DNA of 64,000 nt from an uncultured Eubacteriales bacterium (GCA_934525675.1 CAKSZH010000007.1:1-64000); one strand, 5' to 3'; counted from the first letter of the stretch, positions 8,845 to 17,553 are shown. Made by a program: numbers and translations. Notes: generated by a model from the letters alone, not told the origin.

Positions 8845-9411
8845 TCAATCCGTGATTTTCAGAACACTTGCTACATGCCAATAATACTCAACATCTGACA
8901 TTCCGCGTTCTTTGTCGTTCTCAATGTACACACTGTACCTTGTTCCATCAGCACAATGAAAGCATATGGAAGCAAAGCCGGAAGTCAGGCTATCCGTCGG
9001 AAGCCCGACGATACGGACAAGAACGGCAACAGGCATTCCGTATCTCACTGAAGAAAATGCCGCGGGTGTGGGTTGCACGCGCGGGAAGGTATCTACTTCA
9101 AGTACGGAACAACCGCCCTTTAATTCTGTATAAGCAATCCCGTTCATCCCGTCGGGATCCTCAAAAAATATCATTTCACCGTATGAATAGTACTTTGCAC
9201 CGACCGCGTCCAGTGCCGCACGCACCTCATCCGAAGTCATGCCGACTTTGACGATCTGACTTTCCTGCGCAGTTTCCAACTGCACAGTCTCCGGTGCTGT
9301 CTCCTCCGGCTTCTCCGGCTTCTTCCCGGCACAAGCGGAAAGCACAAGCATGACTGCAAGAAGAATCCCTACCGCGGCAAAAAGAATCTTATATTTTCTC
9401 GTGATTTTCAC
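8845..9411 (-). CDS. lipoprotein with SmpA/OmlA-like repeat
   Basis: 188 residues. Signal peptide MKITRKYKILFAAVGILLAV..., lipobox LSAC (Cys near residue 27), then a Lys/Glu/Pro spacer. The domain has two half-repeats, VKVGMTSDEVRAALDAVGAKYY and SVRYGMPVAVLVRIVGLPTD, like the downstream paralogue, with several aromatic and acidic positions conserved. The GTG at 9411 lies inside the sequence that is the SD in sister genes; at the sister ATG position this gene has ACG (minus-strand GAGGTGAAAATCACG), so the start codon is uncertain. Envelope location is clear from the lipobox; the function is unknown. Confidence 0.65.
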   Translation of the reverse strand: MKITRKYKILFAAVGILLAVMLVLSACAGKKPEKPEETAPETVQLETAQESQIVKVGMTSDEVRAALDAVGAKYYSYGEMIFFEDPDGMNGIAYTELKGGCSVLEVDTFPRVQPTPAAFSSVRYGMPVAVLVRIVGLPTDSLTSGFASICFHCADGTRYSVYIENDKERGMSDVEYYWHVASVLKITD

Positions 9412-9421
9412 CTCGATTCAG

Positions 9422-9446
9422 TCCCCCGCCCGGATGGGCGGGGGGA
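9422..9446. repeat. GC hairpin copy 3 of lipoprotein array
   Basis: TCCCCCGCCC, GGAT, GGGCGGGGGG(A) in the 75-base gap between lipoprotein genes. The same GGAT loop occurs in copy 6. Confidence 0.75.
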
Positions 9447-9486
9447 AGTTCTTATTTTGTGTGTTTGTACCGATTACAGAAGCCGA

Positions 9487-10452
9487 TTATCGGTCCGCCG
9501 GATCACCGCGAAGAACCGTAACCACATATAATTGTTGTTTGTAACCAATACCGAATCTTTGCAGTGACGGGTAATTTGCCGAATCCGGGTTGTACGCATC
9601 CACACGGATGGACGCATTCCCGGCAAATACAAGCGCACCATCCTGTGTGAATGCAAGTCCCTCCGGGTAATAGGTCATCGTATAATTCATCATATCGGCA
9701 TAGGTAACATATACCAACCGTTCCGCTGATTTTTTCATTTCGCCGTAATCAAAATCCGACATCTGTATTCCGTCGAATCTGCCGATATTGCGGAGCTGCA
9801 TTTCACACACAGTTCCGTGAGTTGTCACCTTTACCAACGCCCTGTCCGTGGTCTTCCATTCCCCAATGTACTTCTCAAACCAATACTCCCGGGTGCCGTC
9901 GGAAGTTTCTCCGCGATCCGTGACACGGTATCCGTCAATCGGAAGATACTGTTCAACCGCCTGCTTCGCCACTGCCAACCGGTCCTTACAAATGGGTTGT
10001 GCAGCATCCGCCCGTTCCAAGGCTTTTCCGAATATACGGAACCCGGAAAGCGACCCATCACGCGCATTTCGCTTGAGCATTACGTTTCTGTCCTCGCTGT
10101 AATACACATCCTCCCGGTCACAGGTAAACTGCGGTACCTCCGAAGAAAAATAACTTCCCTCATACGTTATTCCCAAGAACTCACAGGAGAAAACATCGGG
10201 AGCGGTTTCAACATTGCCGGGGGATTTCGGCATACAAGCCAGTACTTTGAATCCGTCAAGATAATCCGGAATCGTAAGCGGAAAACCATTGTCCAAAACA
10301 TCGTATATTCCCACCTGATACGCGGTTTCGGGTGGCTCCGGCTGCTTTTGAAACCGGGCAGATGTTGCGGTGCAAGCGGGGAGCACAAGCATGACCGCAA
10401 GAAGAATCCCCGCCGCAGCAAAAAGAATCTTATGTTTTCTCGTGATTTTCAC
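9487..10452 (-). CDS. lipoprotein with PepSY/YcdB-like domain (paralogue family)
   Basis: 321 residues. The signal peptide is nearly identical to its neighbours (MKITRKHKILFAAAGILLAV) with lipobox LPAC near residue 27. The mature part contains RNARDGSLSGFRIF, then a helix with LAVAKQAVEQYLPIDGYRV, and a strand EYWFEKYIGEWKTTDRALVKV followed by THGTVCEMQL. The alternation of 'dG..sgF' strand, helix, and 'f.ky.....d...V.v...G.v' is shared with the genes at 10503, 11373 and 12903. It resembles PepSY/YcdB-type domains, which often inhibit or chaperone secreted peptidases (inference). As in the gene at 8845, the sister ATG is ACG, so initiation at GTG 10452 is uncertain. Confidence 0.6.
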   Translation of the reverse strand: MKITRKHKILFAAAGILLAVMLVLPACTATSARFQKQPEPPETAYQVGIYDVLDNGFPLTIPDYLDGFKVLACMPKSPGNVETAPDVFSCEFLGITYEGSYFSSEVPQFTCDREDVYYSEDRNVMLKRNARDGSLSGFRIFGKALERADAAQPICKDRLAVAKQAVEQYLPIDGYRVTDRGETSDGTREYWFEKYIGEWKTTDRALVKVTTHGTVCEMQLRNIGRFDGIQMSDFDYGEMKKSAERLVYVTYADMMNYTMTYYPEGLAFTQDGALVFAGNASIRVDAYNPDSANYPSLQRFGIGYKQQLYVVTVLRGDPADR

Positions 10453-10463
10453 CTCGATTCATA

Positions 10464-10485
10464 TCCCCCGCCCGTGGGCGGGGGA
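10464..10485. repeat. GC hairpin copy 4 of lipoprotein array
   Basis: TCCCCCGCCC, GT, GGGCGGGGGA between the genes at 9487-10452 and 10503-11357, 13 bases upstream of the GAGGTGA element on the minus strand. Confidence 0.75.
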
Positions 10486-10502
10486 CATAGCGTTTTTCAA
10501 AA

Positions 10503-11357
10503 TTAAGAGATCATTACGACAAAACTCAATAATTCTCCCCTTTCCTCTTGGATTTCTCCGTCCAATTTATTATTACAGTTAACACTCACTGTACAATAAA
10601 TGGCGTACTTTGAATTGTTCAACACGATAATTACATCTGAATAATTCTCGTATGTGACAGAAGTATACACTTTTTTTGCTTTGGCACACTTTTTATCCAG
10701 CGCATGATTTACCGTTCTGCGGACTTTTTCCATGTCGAATTCAGGCAGATCATCCTTGTTCACCTTTCCCCGCAGAAAAGAGTAAAAGCCCACAATATTT
10801 CCGTTTTCCTGCACAGTGACATTCGTACAGTCGCCGGTTTTGTAATCCTGAATATACTTTGTAAACTCGACTTCATATACATCATATCTGTGTCGGATGC
10901 TTATTGTATATTGCGAAACATCAATATAATCCCCGACCAGATCCTTTGCGATTTGAACACATTCCTCCTCACTGTACTTTTTACCGGATTCCGACTCTGA
11001 AACGGTTTCCCAAGTAAATCCGACCAGCTCTCCGGTATCATGATACACTTCAAATTCCATTGACTTCCCCGGTATTTTGTACTCATCCACTTGAAAAAAA
11101 TCAGGGGGGTTAAAATACGACTGTTTATATTCACCGGTATATTGTTGTCCTTGTACGGTCACGGTTACAGTTTTTCGGGCGCTTTTGTCGCTAAAAGAAT
11201 CACCGCTCCATTTTGTGTTGTGTTTGCTTTTGATCTCCGGAACAGACGCGGAATGTCCGCATTGCTCAATCGGATAGTATTCCTGGGCGGATTTGCACGA
11301 AACCAAAACAACCGAACATAACAGTACTGCCATCAGAATACAAATTGTTTTCTTCAT
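10503..11357 (-). CDS. lipoprotein with PepSY/YcdB-like domain
   Basis: 284 residues. Signal peptide MKKTICILMAVLLCSVVLVSC with lipobox LVSC near residue 21; it differs from the MKITRKHK-type signal of its neighbours. The domain shows the paralogue pattern: VYHDTGELVGFTWETV, EECVQIAKDLVGDYIDVSQYT, EVEFTKYIQDYKTGDCTNVTV, QENGNIVGFYSF, then a C-terminal helix/strand. SD AGGGGG is 9 bases before the ATG. It lies 15 bases after the next upstream gene, with no GC hairpin in that gap. Its base composition is visibly more AT-rich than the housekeeping genes, as in much of this array, suggesting recent acquisition or weak codon selection. Function unknown. Confidence 0.65.
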   Translation of the reverse strand: MKKTICILMAVLLCSVVLVSCKSAQEYYPIEQCGHSASVPEIKSKHNTKWSGDSFSDKSARKTVTVTVQGQQYTGEYKQSYFNPPDFFQVDEYKIPGKSMEFEVYHDTGELVGFTWETVSESESGKKYSEEECVQIAKDLVGDYIDVSQYTISIRHRYDVYEVEFTKYIQDYKTGDCTNVTVQENGNIVGFYSFLRGKVNKDDLPEFDMEKVRRTVNHALDKKCAKAKKVYTSVTYENYSDVIIVLNNSKYAIYCTVSVNCNNKLDGEIQEERGELLSFVVMIS

Positions 11358-11372
11358 GCGAGTTACCCCCTT

Positions 11373-12164
11373 TTACGAAACAGTTACAACAATCAGCGTG
11401 GAAAAGCCGTCTTCGATTACGTTGACCGAACAGATGATTGCCGGTTTCCCATGATACAGGGACAGCGTTTCCGACTCAATCTCATAAGAATCAATCCGGC
11501 TGACGGAAACGATTTTCATTTTCTCACAGATTGCGGCTTCCAGTTTTTGTTTCCGTTCCGCGGAAGACAGAAACGAACTGTCGAGGCTGTCCGGGCAGGC
11601 ATTCGTTTTTGAAAAGCCGGCAACGAATCCGTCTTTGTCAACCGTGACGGTCAGGTCAACGTTACAGAGCAGATCTTTTTTCAGTTGCCAATGCAGGGTA
11701 TATGTTGTATCCTCCGGGTTTCCGGTCTGCGAGCGTCGCTTCAGAGAAAACGTATTGTATGCCGAGAAATCAACCGTATCTTTCAGTTGCCCCTCGACCG
11801 CGCCGCGGATCTGTTCGTCGGACAGTTCCCGGATGTCCGGAATACACGGATACGGTCTGATCTTGTAAAAGCTCTCGACCTCCCCGGTTTCCGGGTCCAC
11901 AATAATGCGGGCTGTACCCGATTCCGTGTTACCTCCCTTAGCCACCTGATAATAGTCCATCGGCTTGTCCGTAAATTCGGATATTCTTGAATCCGTAAAC
12001 CGGACAGAATAGCAGGTATTCCCGATGGTCAGTGAGGTGATTTTGGGAGCCTGCGTTTCTGTGCTGTCTGTCCCCTCCGGTTTCTTCCCGGCGCAGGAGG
12101 AAAGCACGGACACGACCGCAAGAAGAATCCCCGCCGCGGCAAAAAGAATCCTGTATTTTCTCAT
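11373..12164 (-). CDS. lipoprotein with PepSY/YcdB-like domain
   Basis: 263 residues. Signal peptide MRKYRILFAAAGILLAVVSV with lipobox LSSC near residue 24. The mature region has IIVDPETGEVESFYKIR, a helix with SDEQIRGAVEGQLKDTVDFS, YTLHWQLKKDLLCNVDLTV and TVDKDGFVAGFSKT, the same order of strands and helix as the genes at 9487, 10503 and 12903. The SD is CGAGG, 8 bases before an ATG. The family call rests on this shared pattern only. Probably co-transcribed with its neighbours; the role may be to bind or restrain a secreted partner, which is speculation. Confidence 0.65.
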   Translation of the reverse strand: MRKYRILFAAAGILLAVVSVLSSCAGKKPEGTDSTETQAPKITSLTIGNTCYSVRFTDSRISEFTDKPMDYYQVAKGGNTESGTARIIVDPETGEVESFYKIRPYPCIPDIRELSDEQIRGAVEGQLKDTVDFSAYNTFSLKRRSQTGNPEDTTYTLHWQLKKDLLCNVDLTVTVDKDGFVAGFSKTNACPDSLDSSFLSSAERKQKLEAAICEKMKIVSVSRIDSYEIESETLSLYHGKPAIICSVNVIEDGFSTLIVVTVS

Positions 12165-12184
12165 GATATGTACCTCGTTTCGGG

Positions 12185-12206
12185 TCCCCCGCCCGTGGGC
12201 GGGGGA
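12185..12206. repeat. GC hairpin copy 5 of lipoprotein array
   Basis: TCCCCCGCCC, GT, GGGCGGGGGA in the 52-base gap between the genes at 11373 and 12217; same spacing to the downstream SD as the other copies. Confidence 0.75.
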
Positions 12207-12216
12207 GGTTTGCAGA

Positions 12217-12852
12217 TCATTTCTTCCTGCACTGCCGGATGATCTCGTTTGCCTTTTGGGAATTCAGGTAATATGCAAACTGGTCCATATTCACAATACT
12301 GGTATAGTGTTCATGTTTATTGGCACACAACAAATACGATTCCCCGATCTCCAGTTTTACTCTTTTGTCTACATAGGTAAACCCGAACAGATTTGCATCC
12401 TGTACCAGTTGACATTGTTCTTCCTCCCGATACCCCGGCAAACCACCTTCCACGTACAGTTTCATGGTTTTTCCGATGTCGCCTTTGTAGTTTTTCTGCA
12501 CTTCAATCGTATACACTGTAAAAATTTCACGATGGTAATTGTCGCTCGAACCATTCATGTCCGAAATTCCCTTCTCATAATCCAGAACGTCAAAGGCAAT
12601 ATCCACGACTTTGCCGGAAAACACATTGGTAGCAGTATTGACCAGCTCTGCAGCAGTACCATATGTCACCCAATCTATCGTTGCCATCGAATCGTTGACT
12701 TTTGAAACGGTATCCGGTGAAAGTGTCGCCGTGTCATAAGGAAGCTCACCGGTTCCCTGAACAGGAGCGGTACAACTACAAAGACAGGTGAATGCCGCAA
12801 GCAAAATTCCCGCCGCGGTAATCAAAATTTTATGCTTTTTCATAATTTTCAC
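12217..12852 (-). CDS. lipoprotein with putative OB/TIMP-like domain
   Basis: 211 residues. The signal peptide (MKKHKILITAAGILLAAFTC when started at the ATG three codons in) ends in lipobox LCSC. The mature domain has the order ATNVFSGKVVDIAFDV, FTVYTIEVQKNYKGDIGKTM, LYVEGGLPGYREEEQC and a late LEIGESYLLCANKHEHYTS. This 'sG.V', 't.Y...V...yKG', 'vpGG', 'GesYLL' layout is seen in small secreted beta-barrel domains of the TIMP/OB type, so the fold is inferred. The conserved SD GAGGTGA precedes ATG at 12843; the longer GTG start overlaps that SD and is less likely. Unrelated in sequence to the PepSY-like paralogues around it. Confidence 0.6.
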   Translation of the reverse strand: MKIMKKHKILITAAGILLAAFTCLCSCTAPVQGTGELPYDTATLSPDTVSKVNDSMATIDWVTYGTAAELVNTATNVFSGKVVDIAFDVLDYEKGISDMNGSSDNYHREIFTVYTIEVQKNYKGDIGKTMKLYVEGGLPGYREEEQCQLVQDANLFGFTYVDKRVKLEIGESYLLCANKHEHYTSIVNMDQFAYYLNSQKANEIIRQCRKK

Positions 12853-12863
12853 CTCGTTTCGGC

Positions 12864-12887
12864 TCCCCCGCCCGGATGGGCGGGGGA
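12864..12887. repeat. GC hairpin copy 6 of lipoprotein array
   Basis: TCCCCCGCCC, GGAT, GGGCGGGGGA followed by TTTTTC on the plus strand, in the 50-base gap between the genes at 12217 and 12903. Confidence 0.75.
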
Positions 12888-12902
12888 TTTTTCAAGCATT
12901 TG

Positions 12903-13877
12903 TCATTGTGAATCTTCTGTAACCGACAGAACCGAAACCGGAATCATCAGAGTGACAGCATCGTAATACGGATAACTCTGCGTAGCAGATACTGTTTTTT
13001 CAGCAGTAACCCCGATACTGCCGTAATACACATACCAATCGCCACGGTATTGTACTAAAACCGGGGAAAACTGCAGGTGATAACTGATATAGTTCAGGTT
13101 GAACTGTGGGCAGAACATTTCTTTCAGTTTTGCTTCCAGCAGTTCGGCAGCTCGCGTATGGTCTATGACCAGGTTTTCCGGAGCTCCTTCCGAACCGCAT
13201 CTTTCTCTTACCGACTGTACAGTATAATCTTTGATATTGACCGACATGGAGAGCGACCCACTGTCGCACCCGGAAATCTCGTTATACCACTTCAATTCAT
13301 AAGTTATAACTTTTCCGTCCCGGGTTTCTCCTTCTTCCCAACTGAAATTCCGGTACTTGGAAAACTCAAATACCTCCCCAAACATACGTTCTGCATCCAA
13401 CCGCATTTCTTCAACAGATCTTTTCGGTCTGGCACCGAGCCTCAGCCCCGGAATCGTAGATATACTCACCACACTCCAGTCCTCCCGAAAGTCCAGATAA
13501 ATAAGAACGTCATCGTCTCCGTCTTCCGATTGGAACCGATAATCATAAATTTTGATATCTCCCCACGGAGAATAGGCCGTAGCGTGATACTCGCTCGTCA
13601 ATACCCGTTCTCCGACCGTTACACTTCGTGTTTTCGGAAGACCTTCTTCCACCACGAATCGGTTACTGATATCAAAATCAAAAGTATGTAACATATCTCC
13701 GCCGCTCGGTGTCCCGGTATACGCTTCATACACCGGAAGGGAACTGACAAAAGGCTCCGATTCTGTTTCGGATGATTTCGGTGGCTCCTTCCCGGCGCAG
13801 GCAGCACAAAGTAACACCGTACTTGCCAGCAGAACAAGACAAAGTTTCACTAAAACCACGTGTCTGATATATATCAT
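12903..13877 (-). CDS. lipoprotein with PepSY/YcdB-like domain
   Basis: 324 residues. Signal peptide with lipobox CAAC near residue 27 (LLASTVLLCAACAGKEPP). The mature region has DDDVLIYLDFREDWSVVSIS, a helix with VEEMRLDAERMFGEVFEFSKY, VITYELKWYNEISGCDSGSL and SVNIKDYTVQSVRE, the same plan as its paralogues. Its SD AAGGAG lies within the last codons of the large secreted gene upstream, whose stop is only 4 bases away, so the two are very probably translationally coupled. That physical link is the best reason to think the lipoproteins act with the caspase-like protein. Confidence 0.7.
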   Translation of the reverse strand: MIYIRHVVLVKLCLVLLASTVLLCAACAGKEPPKSSETESEPFVSSLPVYEAYTGTPSGGDMLHTFDFDISNRFVVEEGLPKTRSVTVGERVLTSEYHATAYSPWGDIKIYDYRFQSEDGDDDVLIYLDFREDWSVVSISTIPGLRLGARPKRSVEEMRLDAERMFGEVFEFSKYRNFSWEEGETRDGKVITYELKWYNEISGCDSGSLSMSVNIKDYTVQSVRERCGSEGAPENLVIDHTRAAELLEAKLKEMFCPQFNLNYISYHLQFSPVLVQYRGDWYVYYGSIGVTAEKTVSATQSYPYYDAVTLMIPVSVLSVTEDSQ

Positions 13878-13881
13878 GATT

Positions 13882-16800
13882 TCATTTCTCCTTAGGACAA
13901 AGAATTAAGGAGGTGTCTCCTTTCACGTACGGTTGATTCACTGTGATCTCTTCATTTTTAAACTCTAACTTTACATCTTTCCCTGCCTGATTAAGCGCGG
14001 ACTGTACAGACTCTCCGTTTGCAATATACTGCAAAAATCGTTCAGACCAATAATTTGTTTGTTCGATATCGACCTTGCGAGAAAACCCAATTACAATTTT
14101 TGCCCCCTTTTCATAAGTAGCGTTCACCAGGTTTTCTTCATCATCCCCTCCAAGACCGGTAAGGCAAGCCCCATAATACACTAATGACAATCCCTCAAAT
14201 GCAGAGTCACTCATAGACTTGATATCATCAATCGTAATTGGAAGGATTGAACTGCCTTGTAATGAAGTTTGACTTCCGTGAGTGATGCAGGCGAATATTG
14301 TGTTACTTCTCATTTGTGCCAAAAAATCCCCGTTTGAATACGTGACACTGCCTTCTCCGATAAACTGACCGGTACTGTCGAATGCCTGTTCTACACTGGT
14401 TAAAATAGGGGGCATAGCAGGGTCATCCAAATGTTTTCCGTAAAAGGCAAAAGCATAGCTACTCTTGAGTTCCCACTGACATCGATTATCCGAAGCAGAG
14501 TACTTCCGTTGCTCAACATTTATTCCGTTACTTCCAAGCCCGGTTCCTGCCGCCATCGTCCAGTCTGTTTCGGAATTCATTCCCGAACGGGGACGGAATT
14601 CATAATTACCGGATGAGCCTTTGGTTATCTCCCATTGTTGACGTTCCAATTCATCATATGATTCCTGAATGAGCGAATAATCTGCCTTATCTAATTTATC
14701 TGCTCGTACAGATAAAGCCATATCACTCATAGCGGAACCTATTTTATAATATCCGTTCCCGACATAAACCAATCGCCACCTTTGATAAAGCCCCTTATCC
14801 AATGAAAATAATTCCATATGCGCTTGATTTGTGTTATAATTCGGAGCCACATCATTATCAATTTGAAGATAGGTCGAAGTATGAACATTTTTAATGTAAA
14901 ATACTCCCTCAACCGCTTCAAAAACTTTGAGGTCAAGAACATATATCTCTTGTGCGCCAGGAAATGTTGCCCATACCTTGACTTCTCCAACTTTTTTCGC
15001 TATCAGCTCCCCGGTAGTTGGATTGTATTCGGCACGGTCGGTCGTATTACCATTTTCATCTGTGATGTAACAGGTAACGGGACCGTTTCGCCCGGCAGCG
15101 GAATCATACACCACGCCGATGTAAACAGCAGATTCTCCAACAATTAAACGACCGTTTCCCGCGCGCCACTCAAACCCCTTTAATTCCTCAGTAAAAATCT
15201 CCAGAACCCAGCGGGCAGTATTCGTACCTCCCCCGGAAGAGATAACCGGTGTACCGTTCCCGGAAGCTGCCGCCATACACAGGTAATCGGTGGGAACAGT
15301 CGACAGATTTTTGATCGTATACGTCCCGGAATTTTCTGTCAGAATCCAGAGATACCCGTCCTGTCTTTTCTGGAAAACCGTCTGGTCATATGCCGAGAGC
15401 ATTTTCTTCAGAAAAATGCTGTTTTCCTCGCCTTTGCTTTCCGTTTCATCGTAGTACAGTCCAAGTTCACAGTTGGTCATGGGACGGATGGTATACACAT
15501 TGTTGTCCCCGATCGCACCTGCATAAGTAATTTTATATAATTGGTTACGATTAACTCCATCCGTCTTTGTCCAAGCCTGCAGGGTTGAACCGTCGGTATA
15601 TCCTCCGTCCTTGGTATCAAGATACTTGCCGCAAGCGGAACTTTTCAGATAATAAACCCCGTTCACCACCGGAACGGAATAAGAGACCGTCAGGTGGGGA
15701 CGATGTGAAGTTGTACTTGTATTAGGGTGAATAATATATGCCTGACCGTCGCCGGAAATGTAACGGAACGCAATTCCGTAATTTGAACTTCCGGCATACC
15801 AGGACGCTACCGCCTGCCGGATATCAATATGCACTTCCGCGGGGTAATTCGACGAAACCCCGGTTCTGCCCGGTAAAGATACCGTTGTAATACACTCCGT
15901 ATCCAAGCCCATATTATCGTTTTTGCTTGCGGAATTCCAGGTAAGCAATACCGGTTTCCACGCTTTATTGACACGATAAACCCCAGTCAGGACATTGCTT
16001 GTAAACGGAAGCACACCGTAATGTGAATAGACCACGAGATCGGCGGTTTTCAGTTGGGCATTCGACGGCAATGTCGGCAAGGAAACCGACAGAAACGCGA
16101 TCGTCGTGTCGCTGATACAAAGCGAATCAGCTCCTCCATAGCTTTTGGTCGGATTCAACGAATCAATATATGTCCCTGACCCACAGTTTTTTGTCAGCGA
16201 CGGATCAATGGTCACCGGGAACGCGCGGTCGCGCTCGGAGAACCAGTTTTCGTCCGCGACCACCGCAAGCAGGTACTGCCCTGCCTCCTCCGTTTCCATG
16301 ATGCGGTAGCTGACTTCGTCGGAATAGTCGCCGTCCGCATCGTACATGAACGGCGCGGGCATGACGTACCGCTCCTCGTCCGTTCCCTCGTCAAGGAGCC
16401 GGATCTCTCCCGTCTCCGAAAGCACCGGGTACAGCCCGGAAAGGCGGATCCGGAAAACGTAGGTATACGAGTCCGCGGGGGCGTTCACGATGATGTTTTC
16501 CTTGATCGTGTCGCCGGTCAGGATATATTCGAGGTCGGTTGCCCGGTAAACGGAGGAATAGGTCACGCACGTGGTATTGTTGACCGTCATCAGCGCGTCA
16601 AGGTCGTCGGTATCCGCCGTCACCCGTTCCGGGTGGTTGACGATCTCCGCCGCGGAATCCAGAAGCTCTCCCGCAAGCCCCGGAACCGCCGTGACCGCTC
16701 CGCTGTCATACGGAGTCATTGCGATATAATACCCGTCTTCCTCTATGGACAATAAGAAGTCGGAGCGTCCGGTATTTCCCGCGACGCTCACTCTTCCGTC

Positions 16801-17196
16801 CGGCGTGGCAAAACGTCCCGCCCCGTCGGATAAAAGCCGGTTGTCAATGTCCCTCCATGTCCCGTCTGCGTTCAGGCGGTGAACGGCGTCCCCGTAGACC
16901 ACTGCCTGATACTCTCCCCCGCCGAGCGCGAAATGCTTGACGTATCTCTCGCGTCTCGTGGGAATTTCCATTGCGCGGAAGGCTTCCACGCCCGGAATGT
17001 AATCGGGATTCGGTTCCGTTTCCCATTCGGGCAGGTCACCCGGCAGAACCCCGGAAGGCGATTCGGTTTCCCGCTCGGAAGCCGATGTCTCCGCCTCCGC
17101 GACCGCCGCGGCGGGGGTCATCATGGGAGCAAGCGCCATCAGGAAGACCAGGAAAAAGGCGAACAAACGACATCCGTGAGAAAGGTGTCTTTTCAT
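13882..17196 (-). CDS. large secreted multidomain protein with C-terminal caspase-like (clan CD) domain
   Basis: 1104 residues from the ATG at 17196, which has AAAGGAG 6 bases upstream; the longer open frame to 17358 has no SD and covers the promoter. A signal peptide (about 1-35) is followed by a region typical of Firmicute wall/RHS-type exoproteins (YVKHFALGGGEYQAVVYGDA). Then: a DNRLRE-like beta domain (about 330-505), a ricin-like trefoil (about 510-655), an Ig-like segment (about 675-755) and a second trefoil (about 758-905). The last ~185 residues have the clan CD peptidase signature: hydrophobic strand plus FACITHGSQ (His 973), then LSLVYYGACLTG (Cys 1011), 38 residues apart. A cell-surface peptidase or effector role is inferred. 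It heads the lipoprotein array. The domain calls are from motifs read by eye. Confidence 0.7.
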   Translation of the reverse strand: MKRHLSHGCRLFAFFLVFLMALAPMMTPAAAVAEAETSASERETESPSGVLPGDLPEWETEPNPDYIPGVEAFRAMEIPTRRERYVKHFALGGGEYQAVVYGDAVHRLNADGTWRDIDNRLLSDGAGRFATPDGRVSVAGNTGRSDFLLSIEEDGYYIAMTPYDSGAVTAVPGLAGELLDSAAEIVNHPERVTADTDDLDALMTVNNTTCVTYSSVYRATDLEYILTGDTIKENIIVNAPADSYTYVFRIRLSGLYPVLSETGEIRLLDEGTDEERYVMPAPFMYDADGDYSDEVSYRIMETEEAGQYLLAVVADENWFSERDRAFPVTIDPSLTKNCGSGTYIDSLNPTKSYGGADSLCISDTTIAFLSVSLPTLPSNAQLKTADLVVYSHYGVLPFTSNVLTGVYRVNKAWKPVLLTWNSASKNDNMGLDTECITTVSLPGRTGVSSNYPAEVHIDIRQAVASWYAGSSNYGIAFRYISGDGQAYIIHPNTSTTSHRPHLTVSYSVPVVNGVYYLKSSACGKYLDTKDGGYTDGSTLQAWTKTDGVNRNQLYKITYAGAIGDNNVYTIRPMTNCELGLYYDETESKGEENSIFLKKMLSAYDQTVFQKRQDGYLWILTENSGTYTIKNLSTVPTDYLCMAAASGNGTPVISSGGGTNTARWVLEIFTEELKGFEWRAGNGRLIVGESAVYIGVVYDSAAGRNGPVTCYITDENGNTTDRAEYNPTTGELIAKKVGEVKVWATFPGAQEIYVLDLKVFEAVEGVFYIKNVHTSTYLQIDNDVAPNYNTNQAHMELFSLDKGLYQRWRLVYVGNGYYKIGSAMSDMALSVRADKLDKADYSLIQESYDELERQQWEITKGSSGNYEFRPRSGMNSETDWTMAAGTGLGSNGINVEQRKYSASDNRCQWELKSSYAFAFYGKHLDDPAMPPILTSVEQAFDSTGQFIGEGSVTYSNGDFLAQMRSNTIFACITHGSQTSLQGSSILPITIDDIKSMSDSAFEGLSLVYYGACLTGLGGDDEENLVNATYEKGAKIVIGFSRKVDIEQTNYWSERFLQYIANGESVQSALNQAGKDVKLEFKNEEITVNQPYVKGDTSLILCPKEK

Positions 17197-17348
17197 ATTT
17201 TCTCCTTTTCTGTTGTAAAAACCGGCGGATGGGTGAATGATGTGAATGAAGCGCACCCGGACGCGTGTAACCTCCTTTCCTTTGGCGACCGGCAGTTTGC
17301 AGTGGCTTCCCTCATTGATCGGCGCAATGCTCTCTCTGTTCTGACACC

Positions 17349-17377
17349 AATGTAGCACAAATTCCCGAAAATGTCAA
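17349..17377 (-). promoter_or_regulatory. promoter of caspase-like gene / lipoprotein array
   Basis: Minus-strand -35 TTGACA (17372-17377), 17-base spacer, -10 TACATT (17349-17354), about 150 bases upstream of the 17196 start. The gap 17197-17553 otherwise contains only this promoter and the lysK terminator. Confidence 0.7.
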
Positions 17378-17452
17378 CGGATTTCCGGATTTTTCGGTAA
17401 ATATTAACAATTTCACGGTTTGTTTTTCGAAGAAGCACGCCTCAGTCGGCAA

Positions 17453-17483
17453 GAAAAATGCCCGTCGCCGGATGGCGACGGGC
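17453..17483 (-). terminator. terminator of lysK
   Basis: On the minus strand, stem GCCCGTCGCC / GGCGACGGGC with a 4-base loop, followed by ATTTTTC; 70 bases after the synthetase stop. Confidence 0.85.
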
Positions 17484-17553
17484 AAGCTGTTTTCGGGGAT
17501 GGCGGCAACGCGCGGGATGCCCCGGGCGTTGTTTCGGTTCTTGATTTTCGGAA

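Noticed and set aside
8245..12887. Regularly spaced repeats as a CRISPR array
   Set aside because: The units are hairpins hundreds of bases apart between genes, with coding sequence in between; no spacers and no cas genes.
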